Below, in pieces: positions 24,570 through 32,343 of a DNA stretch of 35,632 nucleotides. Under the pieces are notes generated by a model, which made no database searches, was not told the origin of the DNA, and saw only the letters and a program-made list of their open reading frames with translations. The position numbers and the translations under genes were made by a program. How positions within the stretch are numbered: position 1 is the stretch's first letter; every line of letters begins with the position of its first letter. This stretch comes from Thiorhodococcus minor (GTDB taxonomy: Bacteria; Pseudomonadota; Gammaproteobacteria; Chromatiales; Chromatiaceae), in assembly GCF_010820565.1 (NCBI RefSeq), contig NZ_JAAIJQ010000059.1:1-35632 (forward strand). The letters run 5' to 3'.

Positions 24570-27139
24570 ATGAATCAGCCATGATGCACGGATGGATTCT
24601 CTACACCGGCAAGGTCGTCCCCGAGCTCACCCGCGCCTGTGACGAGGCCTTGGCGGCGGGCGTCAAGCTGGAGGTCGTCGCACCCAAGGAGGTCGCACTC
24701 ATCTTGGATCCGGAGGAGCCTGCCAAGCTCTTTCTCAGGGGCGAGCTGGTGCGGATCCCCATGTTCGTCATCGCCGCCTTCGTCGAGGAGGCGGACGCCT
24801 ACAATCTCGCGCTCCTCCAGCAGCTCGAGACCCAGGGGGTGCTCTGCGTCAATCGCGCCGAGACCCTGAAGCGGACCGGGGACAAGCTGCTCACCCTGCA
24901 GCTGCTCGCCGGGCGCGGCATCCCGGTGCCCAAGACGGTCCTGGTGCGGCCTGACACCTCCCCGGCCTTTATCGCCGAACAGCTGGGCCTGCCCGTCGTC
25001 GTCAAGGTGTTGGACGGCTCCAAGGGTCATGGCGTCGCCCTGGTGCAGAGCCAGAAGGAGCTGGAGACCCTCCTGGAGATGATGGACGCGGCCCACTGCC
25101 CCACGGCGCTGCTCGCCCAGGAGTTCGTCGCAGACAGCCGGGGACGGGACCTGCGCGTCCTGGTCGTCGACGGCCAGCCGCGGGTCTGCATGCAGCGGCG
25201 CAACCGTTCGGCCGAAGGCTTCAAATCCAATGTTTCCGTCGGCGGCAGCGCCGAGGCCTATCCCCTGACGGACACCATCCGCGCGCTCGCGGAGCAGGTG
25301 ATCGCGGTGATCGGGCTGGACATCGGCGGCATCGACCTGCTGTTCAAAGGAGACGGATTCGTCGTCGGCGAGGCCAACTCCATCCCGGGCTTCCAGGGCA
25401 TCGAGTCCAGCAGCGCCGTCAATGTCCCCGCCGAGATCCTGATGAGCATCGGGCGCCGGCTCCAGCAGCGCAGCGCGGCACGCTACCGGGCGCTGGCCGA
25501 CCAGGTCCGCTCGCTCGACGACCTGCGCCCCAAGAAAGAGGCCGAGCTGGTCCAGACCTTCGTCGGCGCCTGCGCCGCGCTGGAGCAGACGCAGCAGCGC
25601 GTCCTGATAGACATCCTGCAGCGCAGCGCCGAGACCGAATTCGGCAAGGCGCGGGGATTCGCGGGCATCCGCACGATCGAGGACTTTCGGCGCCAGGTGC
25701 CCGTCACCGAGTGGTCCGACTACGCGCCCTACGCCAGCCGCATGGAGGACTGCGAGAAGGACCTGCTCTTCCCAGGTCAGCCGACGCACTTCATCAGCAC
25801 CAGCGGAACCACTGGCGCCTTCAAGAAGATCCCGGAGAGCGCGGCCGGCGAGCTGGCGAAGTCCATCGTGAGCCGCACCCGCATCGCCCTGCTGATGAAG
25901 ATGGCGCCGGAGCTGCTGGACGGCTTCTTCATCCCGCTCTCGAACGGCGCCGTTATGGGCAAGACCGCCTGCGGCATCCCCTTCGGATTCGCCTCCGGAC
26001 TCACCCTGGCCGGCGCACCACCCGAGATCCGCAAGCGCCTGGCCTTCCCGCCCGAGGTGCTGGAGGCGTCGGATGCCGAGACCCTGGACTATCTCATCAT
26101 GCGCTATGCAGTCGCCAAGCCCAGGGTGCGCCTGCTGGTGGGCAACAACCCGGGCCGCATGACCTCCCTGCTGGAGACGGCGGACCGGCGGCGCGACAGC
26201 CTCATCGGCGACATCGAACGGGGCACCTTGTCACCGGATCTCGACCTGCCGCCCGACCTGCGCCAGCAGCTGGAGGCCGATCTGGCACCGGACCCGGAGC
26301 GCGCCTCCGCACTGCGGCAGATGGCCGGCGCGCGCGGCCGGCTCGAGCCGCGCGACTACTGGCCGGGCCTGCGCATGGTCTCATGCTGGCTGGGCGGCAC
26401 CATCGGACGCTACCTGGACAGCCTCATGCCCTGGCTCCCGGAGGGCGTCGTCTTCAGCGACTGCGGCTATGGCGCCAGCGAGGGCAAGCTCAACATCCCC
26501 ATGCAGCCCGGCGGCGCCGAGGCACCGCTGGCCATCTTCGGCTACTTCTTCGAGTTTCAGCCCCTGTCCGGCGGCGAGCCCCTGCTGGCGCACCAGCTTC
26601 GCGACGGCGAGGAGTACGGGCTCATCATCACCACCTACTCAGGTCTCTACCGCTACAACCTGCACGACATCGTGCGGGTCAAGGGCTTCACCGGGGAGAC
26701 GCCCAACATCCAGTTCGTCAGCAAGACCCGGGACGTCGCCAACCTCGCGGGCGAAAAGCTCAACGGCGCCTTCATCTCGGACGTCATCCGCCAGGCCCTG
26801 GCCGCCGAAGAGCGCCATTGGCGCCACTTCTGCGTGGTCACGGACAGTGAGGCGCACCGCTACGAATTCTGCATCGAGCCCGAAGGCGACGACGCACCAG
26901 ACGCCGCCTGGCTGCACACCATCGACGCGGCGCTGATCCGCGAGGCGTCCGGCTATCAGCTTCTGCGCGCCCAGGGTCTCATCCGGGCGCCACGCCTGCA
27001 TGTGATGGCTTCCGGCTGGCTCGATCGGCTCTATGCGCAGCATGTGCGGCCCGGCGTCACCACCAGTCAGGTCAAGCTCCCGCTGGTCTGCGACGCCGTG
27101 CCGCAGGCCGAGATGACCCTGCGCAGCCTCGACCTCTGA
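24566..27139 (+). CDS. RimK-type ATP-grasp fused to GH3 acyl-amide synthetase
   Basis: An 857-residue two-enzyme fusion. Residues about 1-305 form a RimK-like ATP-grasp ligase: RTGDKLLTLQLLAGRGIPVPKT, VVVKVLDGSKGHGVALV (about 142-158), RDLRVLVVDGQPRVCMQRRN, and the metal-binding end FVVGEANSIPGFQGIE. Residues about 325-857 form a GH3 domain, known in plants for adenylating a carboxylic acid and joining it to an amino acid: STSGTTGAFKKIP from S411 (ATP loop), SDCGYGASEG, and TTYSGLYRYNLHDIVRVKGF. Both halves form amide bonds through activated carboxylates, so the protein likely makes a conjugate in two steps. GGAGG lies ten bases before the ATG. The next gene is an exporter. I do not know a characterised protein with this architecture. 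Confidence 0.85.
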   Translation: MNESAMMHGWILYTGKVVPELTRACDEALAAGVKLEVVAPKEVALILDPEEPAKLFLRGELVRIPMFVIAAFVEEADAYNLALLQQLETQGVLCVNRAETLKRTGDKLLTLQLLAGRGIPVPKTVLVRPDTSPAFIAEQLGLPVVVKVLDGSKGHGVALVQSQKELETLLEMMDAAHCPTALLAQEFVADSRGRDLRVLVVDGQPRVCMQRRNRSAEGFKSNVSVGGSAEAYPLTDTIRALAEQVIAVIGLDIGGIDLLFKGDGFVVGEANSIPGFQGIESSSAVNVPAEILMSIGRRLQQRSAARYRALADQVRSLDDLRPKKEAELVQTFVGACAALEQTQQRVLIDILQRSAETEFGKARGFAGIRTIEDFRRQVPVTEWSDYAPYASRMEDCEKDLLFPGQPTHFISTSGTTGAFKKIPESAAGELAKSIVSRTRIALLMKMAPELLDGFFIPLSNGAVMGKTACGIPFGFASGLTLAGAPPEIRKRLAFPPEVLEASDAETLDYLIMRYAVAKPRVRLLVGNNPGRMTSLLETADRRRDSLIGDIERGTLSPDLDLPPDLRQQLEADLAPDPERASALRQMAGARGRLEPRDYWPGLRMVSCWLGGTIGRYLDSLMPWLPEGVVFSDCGYGASEGKLNIPMQPGGAEAPLAIFGYFFEFQPLSGGEPLLAHQLRDGEEYGLIITTYSGLYRYNLHDIVRVKGFTGETPNIQFVSKTRDVANLAGEKLNGAFISDVIRQALAAEERHWRHFCVVTDSEAHRYEFCIEPEGDDAPDAAWLHTIDAALIREASGYQLLRAQGLIRAPRLHVMASGWLDRLYAQHVRPGVTTSQVKLPLVCDAVPQAEMTLRSLDL

Positions 27140-27146
27140 GCCGAGC

Positions 27147-28397
27147 ATGGATTCCGCCAGCTTGAAGCCGCAAGACAGCGCGCGCTCGGTGCTGCTGCTG
27201 AGCGCCTATCTCATCTTGATCACGGCGCTGGTGCGGCTCGGCACCAGTCTCTATCTGCCGGCCCTGCCGCTGATGGCCGACGATCTGGGACTCTCCGCCC
27301 AGCACATGGCCTCGACCATGACGGTCTACCTGGTCGGCTTCGCCCTGGCATCCGTGCTCCTGGGTCCGCTCTCCGATCAATGGGGACGGCGCCTTCTGGT
27401 CCAGGGCGGGGTCGCGGCCTTCGGAGTCGGCTCCCTGCTGTGCGCCCTGGCGCCCAGCTATGGCCTGCTGATCACCGGGCGCATCCTGCAATCGGTCGGC
27501 GGCGCCGCCGTCCAGGTGGGCACGCGCGCCATGAGTCGCGAGGCCTTCAGCGACGCGCAGATGATCAGCGTGCTGGGGTGGATCGGCGTCATCACCGGAC
27601 TGGTCCCAGTGCTCGCGCCCGTGCTCGGCGGCCTGCTGACCCAGGGCCTGGGATGGCACTCGAACTTCTATCTGCTCGCCGGCGGCGCGCTCGCCGTCGT
27701 CCTGCTCACACGCGGGATCGCACCCGAGACCCTGGCGCACGAGAATCGCACCCCTTTCAAGCTGGCGGGCACGCTCAAGGCCTACGGCGGGATGCTCGCG
27801 GCTTCAGGCTTCATGCTGCCGACCATCCCCCTCATGCTCTGCTTCGCCGTTCAGGGCGCCTATCTGGTCGCGGCCCCCTTTATCTTCATCCACGTCTTCG
27901 AGATGTCCCCGGTCGCCTTCGGCTTCACCAGCCTGGCCTTGGTCGGCGGACTCCTGGTTGGGCGGCTGATCTGCATGGCCGCGCTCAAGCGCTGGGGAGA
28001 CTTCCCGGCCTTCGTGGTCGGCGCGGCGCTGGCATTCGTCGGCGGACTCTGCTCGTTGGGTGTCGTGCTCTCGCAGTGGATCTCCCCGGTCAGCGTGCTC
28101 GGTGCCTCGGCGGTCTTCTGCGTCGGCTTCGGCGCCCTGGTGCCGATCGGCATGAAGGCAGGGCTGTCCGCCTTCCCGGATCGCGTCGGCACCTCGTCCG
28201 CCCTCTACGGGACCCTGACGCTCGGCGCGACGGCGGTCGGCAGCGGAGGCGTCGGTGCACTGCTGCAGCGCGGCCCACGGGACATCGACCTCCTCTGCCT
28301 CACGACCTTCGCCGCCGGGTGCCTGATCCTCTTGACCAGCCTGCTGGCCCGTCACCCCTTGTCCGGGAATGGACGCTTAAGGGATCGCGCAAGGTAG
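27147..28397 (+). CDS. MFS exporter, Bcr/CflA-like drug:H+ antiporter
   Basis: A 416-residue protein with 12 predicted transmembrane helices. The MFS motif A GPLSDQWGRRLLVQ lies after helix 2, and the helix 5 motif C region GVITGLVPVLAPVLGG marks drug/H+ antiporters of the 12-helix DHA1 group (Bcr/CflA). The N-terminal YLPALPLMADDLG is also typical. It starts seven bases after the GH3 fusion stop and so is co-transcribed, presumably exporting or giving resistance to the product of that enzyme. The end is followed by a REP-like hairpin at 28442-28502. Confidence 0.9.
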   Translation: MDSASLKPQDSARSVLLLSAYLILITALVRLGTSLYLPALPLMADDLGLSAQHMASTMTVYLVGFALASVLLGPLSDQWGRRLLVQGGVAAFGVGSLLCALAPSYGLLITGRILQSVGGAAVQVGTRAMSREAFSDAQMISVLGWIGVITGLVPVLAPVLGGLLTQGLGWHSNFYLLAGGALAVVLLTRGIAPETLAHENRTPFKLAGTLKAYGGMLAASGFMLPTIPLMLCFAVQGAYLVAAPFIFIHVFEMSPVAFGFTSLALVGGLLVGRLICMAALKRWGDFPAFVVGAALAFVGGLCSLGVVLSQWISPVSVLGASAVFCVGFGALVPIGMKAGLSAFPDRVGTSSALYGTLTLGATAVGSGGVGALLQRGPRDIDLLCLTTFAAGCLILLTSLLARHPLSGNGRLRDRAR

Positions 28398-28441
28398 CGT
28401 CGCTGAGGTGTCTGGGAACAGGGGCGCCCGGTCCCGAGCAC

Positions 28442-28502
28442 GTCGCCCGCAAGCGGACTCCTACGCGAGCGTCGCCGCCGTCGGCGCCCGCTTGCGGGCG
28501 AC
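28442..28502. repeat. REP-like inverted repeat after the MFS gene
   Basis: Perfect 15-base arms: GTCGCCCGCAAGCGG at 28442-28456 and its complement ending GCGGGCGAC at 28488-28502, with a GC-rich 31-base loop. Lies 44 bases after the exporter gene and may terminate or protect its transcript. A related CCCGCTTGCGAGCGA element lies at 29743-29800. Confidence 0.8.
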
Positions 28503-28600
28503 TCAGCCGTCTGCGGGCCGGAAGAGATGTCGTTCTGGACAGAGCCGATCGGAGAGCGATGCCAGAGGTTGACCTGAAGAAGGGCGTGCAGCACGCACGC

Positions 28601-28622
28601 AAAACGGGGCTCGCGGCCCCGT
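28601..28622 (-). terminator. Rho-independent terminator of the small-peptide array
   Basis: On the minus strand ACGGGGC, a five-base loop and GCCCCGT are followed directly by TTTTGCG: a stable GC stem with a short T run. It lies 100 bases beyond the last peptide gene (28722) and points the right way to end its transcript. On the plus strand no T run follows. Confidence 0.75.
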
Positions 28623-28721
28623 GATCGGTCTTTGGCCGAGCTGTCAGACTTCGAGGCCCGCGCCTCGCAGCACTGGGCTCAGCCTTCGGTCAGCATTGGC
28701 TGTCCGAAGCCGAGCTTGTCA

Positions 28722-28826
28722 TCAAGCACCACCCCTGAGCGCATAGGGGACGAGGGGTACGAGGCAAATCGCGATCCCGTACCAGAGTGCCCGACGGTCG
28801 TTCTCACGCAGCTTTTCTTCCGACAT
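28722..28826 (-). CDS. 34-residue membrane peptide, copy A
   Basis: Fourth and last copy in the direction of transcription. Product: charged N-terminus MSEEKLRENDRR, then one hydrophobic span ALWYGIAICLVPLVPYAL with two prolines and a cysteine, ending RGGA. It differs from copy B at 14 of 34 codons, and every difference is synonymous, which shows selection on the peptide. GAGGTGA lies five bases before the ATG. I do not recognise the family; there is no histidine, so it is not a light-harvesting alpha or beta chain. Confidence 0.85.
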   Translation of the reverse strand: MSEEKLRENDRRALWYGIAICLVPLVPYALRGGA

Positions 28827-28863
28827 GGTAATCACCTCAACTCATAGACATTAGCTGTTCAGC

Positions 28864-28919
28864 GGGCGAGCCGGGTCAGTATGTCGAGCCCGCGGCTGCG
28901 CCCGAGCGGTGGGCGCTCG
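28864..28919 (-). ncRNA. Paired hairpins in the A-B peptide spacer
   Basis: Two stem-loops: GGGCGAGCCGGG (from 28864) paired with the stretch ending CGCCC at 28903, and CGAGCG/CGCTCG at 28903-28908 and 28914-28919. Their positions equal those of hairpins in the other spacers, but with different paired bases, as expected for a conserved RNA structure. Probably part of the transcript rather than a separate RNA. Confidence 0.5.
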
Positions 28920-28925
28920 ATACCC

Positions 28926-29030
28926 TCAGGCGCCGCCTCTGAGCGCATAGGGGACAAGGGGGACCAGGCAGATCGCAATGCCGTACCAGAGCGCCCGACG
29001 ATCGTTCTCACGCAGCTTCTCTTCAGACAT
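28926..29030 (-). CDS. 34-residue membrane peptide, copy B
   Basis: Third copy in transcription order, encoding exactly the same peptide as copies A, C and D (charged N-terminus, one membrane span, RGGA end). Its start lies 204 bases from those of copies A and C. GAGGTGA precedes the ATG by five bases. Against copy C only one synonymous codon and the stop codon differ (TGA here, TAA in C), so B, C and D are a recent amplification and A is older. Confidence 0.88.
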   Translation of the reverse strand: MSEEKLRENDRRALWYGIAICLVPLVPYALRGGA

Positions 29031-29068
29031 GGTCGTCACCTCAGCTCATCGACAAGAATGGTCAATTT

Positions 29069-29122
29069 GGCGAGGCGGGTCAGCTAGACGATCCCGCCAC
29101 GCCAAGAGAGAGAGCGGCTCTC
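29069..29122 (-). ncRNA. Paired hairpins in the B-C peptide spacer
   Basis: GGCGAGGCGGG with CCCGCCACGCC (29069-29103; one mismatch in the 11-base stem) and GAGAG-CGG-CTCTC (29110-29122). The second lies directly after the stop codon of copy C on the minus strand. Compare 29273-29326 and 28864-28919. Confidence 0.5.
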
Positions 29123-29129
29123 GACGTCC

Positions 29130-29234
29130 TTAGGCACCGCCTCTGAGCGCATAGGGGACAAGGGGGACCAGGCAGATCGCAATGCCGTACCAGAGCGCCC
29201 GACGATCGTTCTCACGCAGCTTCTCTTCAGACAT
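29130..29234 (-). CDS. 34-residue membrane peptide, copy C
   Basis: Second copy in transcription order, with an identical predicted peptide. It is the only copy ending in TAA. The Shine-Dalgarno sequence (GAGGTGA) and the spacer hairpins are conserved. Predicted single-span inner-membrane peptide, perhaps a small subunit or regulator of a membrane complex; partner unknown. Confidence 0.88.
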   Translation of the reverse strand: MSEEKLRENDRRALWYGIAICLVPLVPYALRGGA

Positions 29235-29272
29235 GGTCGTCACCTCAGCTCATCGACAAGAATGGTCTATTC

Positions 29273-29326
29273 GGCGAGGCGGGTCAGTGTGTCGAGCCCG
29301 CTACGCCAAGTGAGAGAGCGGCTCTC
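29273..29326 (-). ncRNA. Paired hairpins in the C-D peptide spacer
   Basis: GGCGAGGCGGG with CCCGCTACGCC (29273-29307) and GAGAG-CGG-CTCTC (29314-29326), at exactly 204 bases from the B-C structures. The loop between the long arms differs while the stem is kept. Confidence 0.5.
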
Positions 29327-29333
29327 GATGCCC

Positions 29334-29438
29334 TCAGGCACCGCCTCTGAGCGCATAGGGGACAAGGGGGACCAGGCAGATCGCGATGCCGTACCAGAGC
29401 GCCCGACGATCGTTCTCACGCAGCTTTTCTTCAGACAT
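29334..29438 (-). CDS. 34-residue membrane peptide, copy D (first in array)
   Basis: First copy in the direction of transcription; peptide identical to the other three. The Shine-Dalgarno region is GAGGTGACTGAG before the ATG. Against copy B it has three synonymous changes. The promoter should lie to the right, within 29439-29640, where the DNA is AT-richer than its surroundings, but no clear -35/-10 pair can be fixed. No other gene joins the array, so the peptides are made alone, in four doses from one transcript. Confidence 0.88.
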   Translation of the reverse strand: MSEEKLRENDRRALWYGIAICLVPLVPYALRGGA

Positions 29439-29601
29439 CTCAGTCACCTCACAGTCGCTGGTTGCTCAACAATTTCCGGATGCCGCCGTCGCCATCATCG
29501 TCTGGGCTAGAGCCCTGGCGGCGACATCGCCCGCTCACATGAGCCGAGTTGATAGCAGCCAAGAAATATTCAATGAATACCCCGTTCAATCCATGGACAT
29601 T

Positions 29602-29620
29602 ACCAAGCATTTCACTTGGT
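29602..29620. promoter_or_regulatory. Palindrome ACCAAG-N7-CTTGGT
   Basis: Perfect 6-base arms in the AT-richer region about 165 bases upstream of peptide copy D. On the plus strand it is followed by TTTTT, so it may be a weak terminator in that direction; it could also be an operator for the array. Confidence 0.4.
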
Positions 29621-29742
29621 TTTTCGGTCGCACGGCCGGCGCAGCTGACGCGAAGGAGGGCTAGCCCAAAATGGAGCGGCCAGCTTCCAGTCAGCAGGCT
29701 CAGCTGTGAGGAATCAGGCGATTTCCGAGAATCCTCAGACCA

Positions 29743-29800
29743 ATCGCCCGCTAGCGGGCTCCGACGCGCTCTTATCGGTAGGAGCCCGCTTGCGAGCGAT
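29743..29800. repeat. REP-like inverted repeat
   Basis: Arms ATCGCCCGCTAGCGGGCTCC (29743-29762) and GGAGCCCGCTTGCGAGCGAT (29781-29800) are complementary except for two positions. The GTAGGAGCCCGCTTGCGAGCGAT type is a familiar bacterial REP form. Confidence 0.8.
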
Positions 29801-30652
29801 GCCTTCGGAAGAGGCGAGATCGATGAGCCATTAGGGGCGCCAGGCCCTCATCCCCCCAGACGCTTGCGGAGCATCATGGGCTTCCCGAGTGCCTTGGGTT
29901 GTTGCAAGGCAATTTTGCGCAATCGCCTCAGGTACTTGCAGAGCCCCTCGCCGACCAATAGCTCACCCGTCGGGCGCGTCGTAGAGCACGGGAAGGCAAT
30001 TCCAATACAAGGCTCGAAGCTGGTCGCTGGGGGCTGCTGCCTGCCCGCTTGAGCTGCCCCACCCTGCCCTGTATGCTCCGGGCGGCGTCGATCATGGTTT
30101 CGGCCACAAGTCTCCCCTAGGCTGGACAAGCGCAGAGACTATGGAAGTATCCTGGGCACACCGCGGAGATCGCGCCCTGCCCTAGGTTGGGCCGACGCGG
30201 GAGGGCCAACAATCAACGCGTTAGACTGGCAGCCATGTTGGGATTCATGCCTCAGCCCAACAGGCGCGGAAGTTCTTCATCAGGCTCGCAGCACAGTCCG
30301 CCAACGCAGAATTCGGTAGACTTCGCCCTCGCTCGTTCACCCTTGGCCAGTCCGATGACTCAGGCCCTCCGGGCGGTCTCCGGCGCAGGCCGTGCCCCAT
30401 ACTCGCTCGATCCTGATCCAACAGAGTCGCTGAGCCGCTGAGCGGATCGCGCAAAGAATTTCAATGCGTTGCGGAGTCAATTTTGCTCATCCCCCGGTTG
30501 AAAGGTCTGCATCGGCCAAGCCTCCATTCTTCGTCGCGGCCTTTGCGGCCTTGCGGCTCGAATCGCCGATTTCAGGTTGACCCGGCGTCCATGACATCGC
30601 GCTGCCGAGCCCTCTCGCGGGGCGAGGCGATGCAACGGCAGCAAAGCGCGCC

Positions 30653-32215
30653 ATGACTCAAGAAACCAAGGCCGTCGAGGGCTGGCGGAGCACCTCACGG
30701 AACCTGCTCGACCGCCGCGTGATCAGCATGCTCTTCCTCGGCTTCTCCGCCGGCATCCCACTGCTGCTGATCTTTTCGTCGCTGTCGCTGTGGCTGCGCG
30801 AGGCCGGGGTCGAGCGCAACGAGGTCACCTTCTTCAGCTGGGCGGCCCTGGCCTATTCCTTCAAATTCGTCTGGGCACCTTTGATCGACAAGCTGCCGCT
30901 GCCCTTCTTGACGCGCTGGCTCGGGAGGCGTCGTGGCTGGATGCTGACCGCGCAGCTCGGCATCATCGGCGCGATCCTGCTCATGTCCGCCGTGGACCCG
31001 GCGGGTGACGCGGATAGCCTGGTCCGCATGGCCCTGGCGGCAGTCCTGCTCGGTTTCTCCGCGGCAACCCAGGACATCGTCATCGACGCCTTTCGCATCG
31101 AGTCGGCGCCGCCGCGGCTCCAGGCGTTGATGTCCTCGACCTACATCGCCGGCTACCGGGTGGGGATGGTGGCATCGGGCGCGGGCGCACTCATACTGGC
31201 CTCTTCATTCGGCTCGGAGGCCGGCAGCTACAGCTATGCCGCCTGGCAGTCGACCTATCACATCATGGCGTCGGTCATGCTGATCGGCGTCTTCACCACG
31301 CTCTTCGTGCACGAGCCCGAGACCAGCGCGGCACGCGCCCACGCCTACCCGACGTCCGAATACCTGCGCCTGACCGGGACCTTCATCGTCGTGGCCTGCG
31401 CCTTCGTCGCCGCATTCTTCTTGAGTGACGGCCTCTTCACGCAGCTCAAGGCACTGGCCGGTGACGGCAACCTGACCAACTTCCTCCTCGAGCTCCTGCA
31501 CCTCGCATCCGCGGTCGGCGCCGCCGTGCTCGCCGGCTGGTCCATGGTCCAGGCCGGCGCCATCAACCGCAGCACCGCGCGAGAGACCTGGATCGAGCCC
31601 GTGCTCGATTTCTTCAGCCGCTACGGCCTCAAGACGGCGCTGCTGATTCTGGCCCTGGTCGGGCTCTATCGGATCTCGGACATCGTCCTCGGCGTCATCT
31701 CCAATGTCTTCTACCAAGACATCGGGTTCACCAAGCCGCAGATCGCCACAGCCGTGAAGACCTTCGGCGTCTTCGTCAGCATCGCCGGCGGGCTGCTCGG
31801 CGGGCTGCTCGCCAGCCGCTATGGCGTCATGCGCATCCTGCTGCTGGGCGCGGCCCTGTCGTCGGCCGCTCAGCTGACCTTCGTCGCCCTCGCGCTCGTA
31901 GGACCCAACCTGCTGATGCTCTACATCGCCGTGGGCGCGGACAATCTGGTGGCCGGACTCGCCAGCGCGGCCTTCGTCGCCTTCCTCTCCAGCCTGACCA
32001 GCGTCTCCTTCACGGCCGTGCAATACGCCATCTTCAGCTCGCTCATGACCCTGCTGCCGAAGCTCCTCGGCGGCTACTCGGGCTCCATCGTGGACGGCAT
32101 CGGCTATCCGGGCTTCTTCGTCTTCACCTGCGTCATCGGCATCCCGGTCATCGGCCTGGTCTGGCTCGCCGGGCGCAAGCTCTCGATCGACGGTCAGGCG
32201 CGCGCCAAGACCTGA
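30653..32215 (+). CDS. ampG: AmpG-type muropeptide permease
   Basis: A 520-residue inner-membrane MFS transporter. AmpG carries GlcNAc-anhydroMurNAc peptides from the periplasm to the cytosol for cell-wall recycling. Seen: the N-terminal helix block MLFLGFSAGIPLLLIFSSLSLWLREAG, the signature FFSWAALAYSFKFVWAPLIDKLPLPFLTRWLGRRRGW (about residues 60-96) and TQDIVIDAFRIE near residue 140, all strong AmpG marks, then about 12-14 helices in total with YRISDIVLGVISNVFYQDIGF. The length fits the family. It is alone on its strand after a gene-poor stretch, followed 128 bases later by a membrane protein gene. Confidence 0.92.
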   Translation: MTQETKAVEGWRSTSRNLLDRRVISMLFLGFSAGIPLLLIFSSLSLWLREAGVERNEVTFFSWAALAYSFKFVWAPLIDKLPLPFLTRWLGRRRGWMLTAQLGIIGAILLMSAVDPAGDADSLVRMALAAVLLGFSAATQDIVIDAFRIESAPPRLQALMSSTYIAGYRVGMVASGAGALILASSFGSEAGSYSYAAWQSTYHIMASVMLIGVFTTLFVHEPETSAARAHAYPTSEYLRLTGTFIVVACAFVAAFFLSDGLFTQLKALAGDGNLTNFLLELLHLASAVGAAVLAGWSMVQAGAINRSTARETWIEPVLDFFSRYGLKTALLILALVGLYRISDIVLGVISNVFYQDIGFTKPQIATAVKTFGVFVSIAGGLLGGLLASRYGVMRILLLGAALSSAAQLTFVALALVGPNLLMLYIAVGADNLVAGLASAAFVAFLSSLTSVSFTAVQYAIFSSLMTLLPKLLGGYSGSIVDGIGYPGFFVFTCVIGIPVIGLVWLAGRKLSIDGQARAKT

Positions 32216-32343
32216 CGGGACAGGACCGCGCTCTGGGTCCAGCCGCGCGGAGGGCTGGGCGAGCGCACCGGCGCTCGAAGCGCGCCGGGCTGGAAGTCGG
32301 TCGCCGGCGACTCCACTCACCTGGGTTGAAGGAGGAACCGACC

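Larger units (their letters stand above)
29439..30652. other. 1.2-kb stretch without a supported gene
   Basis: No convincing coding frame on either strand. It holds an AT-richer upstream region of the peptide array, a small hairpin (29602-29620), a REP-like pair (29743-29800), a CTGG-type tract near 30010-30035 and a partial GGGTGGAC repeat near 30118. A minus-strand frame ending at 29848 reads GLCKYLRRLRKIALQQPKAL, which could be the tail of a decayed gene. Confidence 0.55.

Noticed and set aside
24566-28397. The peptide array as substrate of the ATP-grasp/GH3 enzyme
   Set aside because: The two units are convergent with a terminator between them, and nothing in the sequence links the peptide to the ligases beyond proximity.
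28601-28622. Terminator for the plus-strand MFS operon
   Set aside because: A T run follows the hairpin only on the minus strand; on the plus strand it is followed by GATCGG.
28722-29438. CRISPR array or light-harvesting alpha/beta genes
   Set aside because: The repeat unit is 204 bases and coding, not 25-40-base repeats with unique spacers. The peptide has no histidine to bind bacteriochlorophyll.
28632-29510. Plus-strand frames of 68-82 residues over the peptide array
   Set aside because: They recur with the repeat but are antisense, vary in sequence at nonsynonymous positions and lack ribosome sites, while the minus-strand peptide is perfectly conserved.
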